DNA of 5,748 bases from the NCBI GenBank assembly GCA_002455335.1, contig DKKP01000394.1, positions 1 through 5,748 on the forward strand, in the 5' to 3' direction. The stretch is from Anaerolineales bacterium UBA6663. GTDB taxonomy: Bacteria > Chloroflexota > Anaerolineae > Anaerolineales > UBA6663. Below are positions 5,304 to 5,748 of this stretch, piece by piece. Under the pieces are notes generated by a model, which had not been told where the DNA came from, did not search any database, and saw only the letters and a list, made by a program, of their open reading frames with translations. Position 1 is the stretch's first letter. Each line of letters starts with the position of its first letter. The position numbers were made by a program, and so were the translations under genes.

Positions 5304-5748
5304 ATGACCAACCCCCCGAACCCACCCGGCAAGCCGTTTGAGGATCAGGATGAATCCGCTGCACGCGCCGTCGAAGATCGCATCCAACAGATCCTGACTT
5401 CGGGCGAGGAGATCCTCCACGTCGCGATGCAAAACCCGGTGACTGCGCTCAGCGCCGCGCCGGATTCGGTTGTGCTGACGAACAAGCGATTCATCATCTA
5501 TCGCCCGAAGTTCCTCGGCGGCGCCCAGTTCGAGGATTACATCTGGCGCGATCTCAGTGAGGCGCGCCTTGAAGAAGGGCTGCTCTCGTCGAAGATCTCG
5601 CTCAAGTCGGTAACGGGCAAACTGCTCAGCATGGAGCACATGCACAAGGGCGCGGCCCGCAAGGTCTACAGCCTGGCGCAGGATATGGAAGAGCGCGTGC
5701 GCGAGGAGCGCCGCCTGCGCGAGATGGAGGAGAAGCGGGCCGCGGCCG
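5304..5748 (+). CDS. Bacterial PH-domain protein, 3' end cut by the window
   Basis: 148 codons are visible and remain open at the window edge. A Pro-rich N-terminus (MTNPPNPPGK) and a helix at about 17-32 precede a domain at about 35-126 that looks like a YokE-like bacterial PH domain. Its hallmarks are EEILHVAMQNP (35-45), the strand pair VVLTNKRFIIYRPKF (56-70), then YIWRDLSEARLEEGLL (79-94) and a final helix from HKGAARKVYSLAQDMEE (114-130). The L-T-N-K-R-F-I-I-Y motif is the most diagnostic part. From about 126 onward the chain is highly charged and probably helical or coiled coil (ERVREERRLREMEEKR, 130-145); what follows is outside the window, and a C-terminal SHOCT or other domain is possible. 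Such proteins are often membrane-associated or cytoplasmic and poorly characterised. It is the last visible gene of the likely coaE operon. Good Shine-Dalgarno and homology support the start. Confidence 0.88.
   Translation, partial: MTNPPNPPGKPFEDQDESAARAVEDRIQQILTSGEEILHVAMQNPVTALSAAPDSVVLTNKRFIIYRPKFLGGAQFEDYIWRDLSEARLEEGLLSSKISLKSVTGKLLSMEHMHKGAARKVYSLAQDMEERVREERRLREMEEKRAAA

Noticed and set aside
5121..5645. Minus-strand open frame of 174 codons
   Set aside because: Antisense to the small membrane protein and PH-domain genes, both of which have good Shine-Dalgarno sites and plausible protein features.

Overview
GC-rich bacterial chromosomal DNA. The gene content suggests Chloroflexota (class Chloroflexia or a relative). 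The reasons are a PP2C-like/transmembrane/propeller protein, a zinc-ribbon membrane protein of a type I associate with that phylum, and consensus TATAAT boxes placed directly before start codons. This assignment is from memory of families and is moderate to weak. No phage, transposon, CRISPR, tRNA or rRNA is visible.

Layout. Positions 1-242 hold five units of a 48/49-bp tandem repeat with a 97-bp higher-order period; the left end is cut by the window. Next, on the minus strand (255-1370), is a single-pass membrane protein with three cytoplasmic four-cysteine zinc ribbons and an extracytoplasmic domain with four cysteines. A 194-bp divergent intergenic region (1371-1564) follows and carries a clear plus-strand promoter. 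On the plus strand come: (1565-3829) a 754-residue protein with a PP2C-like domain that seems to have lost most of its metal-binding aspartates, an acidic linker, one transmembrane helix and a propeller-like extracytoplasmic domain; (3867-5009) dephospho-CoA kinase CoaE fused to a GNAT-like domain whose acetyl-CoA loop is degenerate; (5033-5263) a 76-residue protein with two membrane helices; and (5304-window end) a bacterial PH-domain protein with a charged helical tail, cut by the window.

How the genes may fit together. The only confidently assigned metabolic function is CoaE, the last step of coenzyme A synthesis. The two divergent genes encode proteins with the same topology: an N-terminal cytoplasmic regulatory-type domain, one membrane helix, and an extracytoplasmic C-terminal domain. 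They could be parts of an envelope sensing or scaffold system, but this is inference. The coaE, small membrane protein and PH genes are closely spaced (23 and 40 bp) and probably form an operon. The two genes with promoter-like boxes next to their start (1565 and 3867) have no Shine-Dalgarno and look leaderless or nearly so. The other three genes have good Shine-Dalgarno sequences. I saw no convincing intrinsic terminator anywhere in the window.
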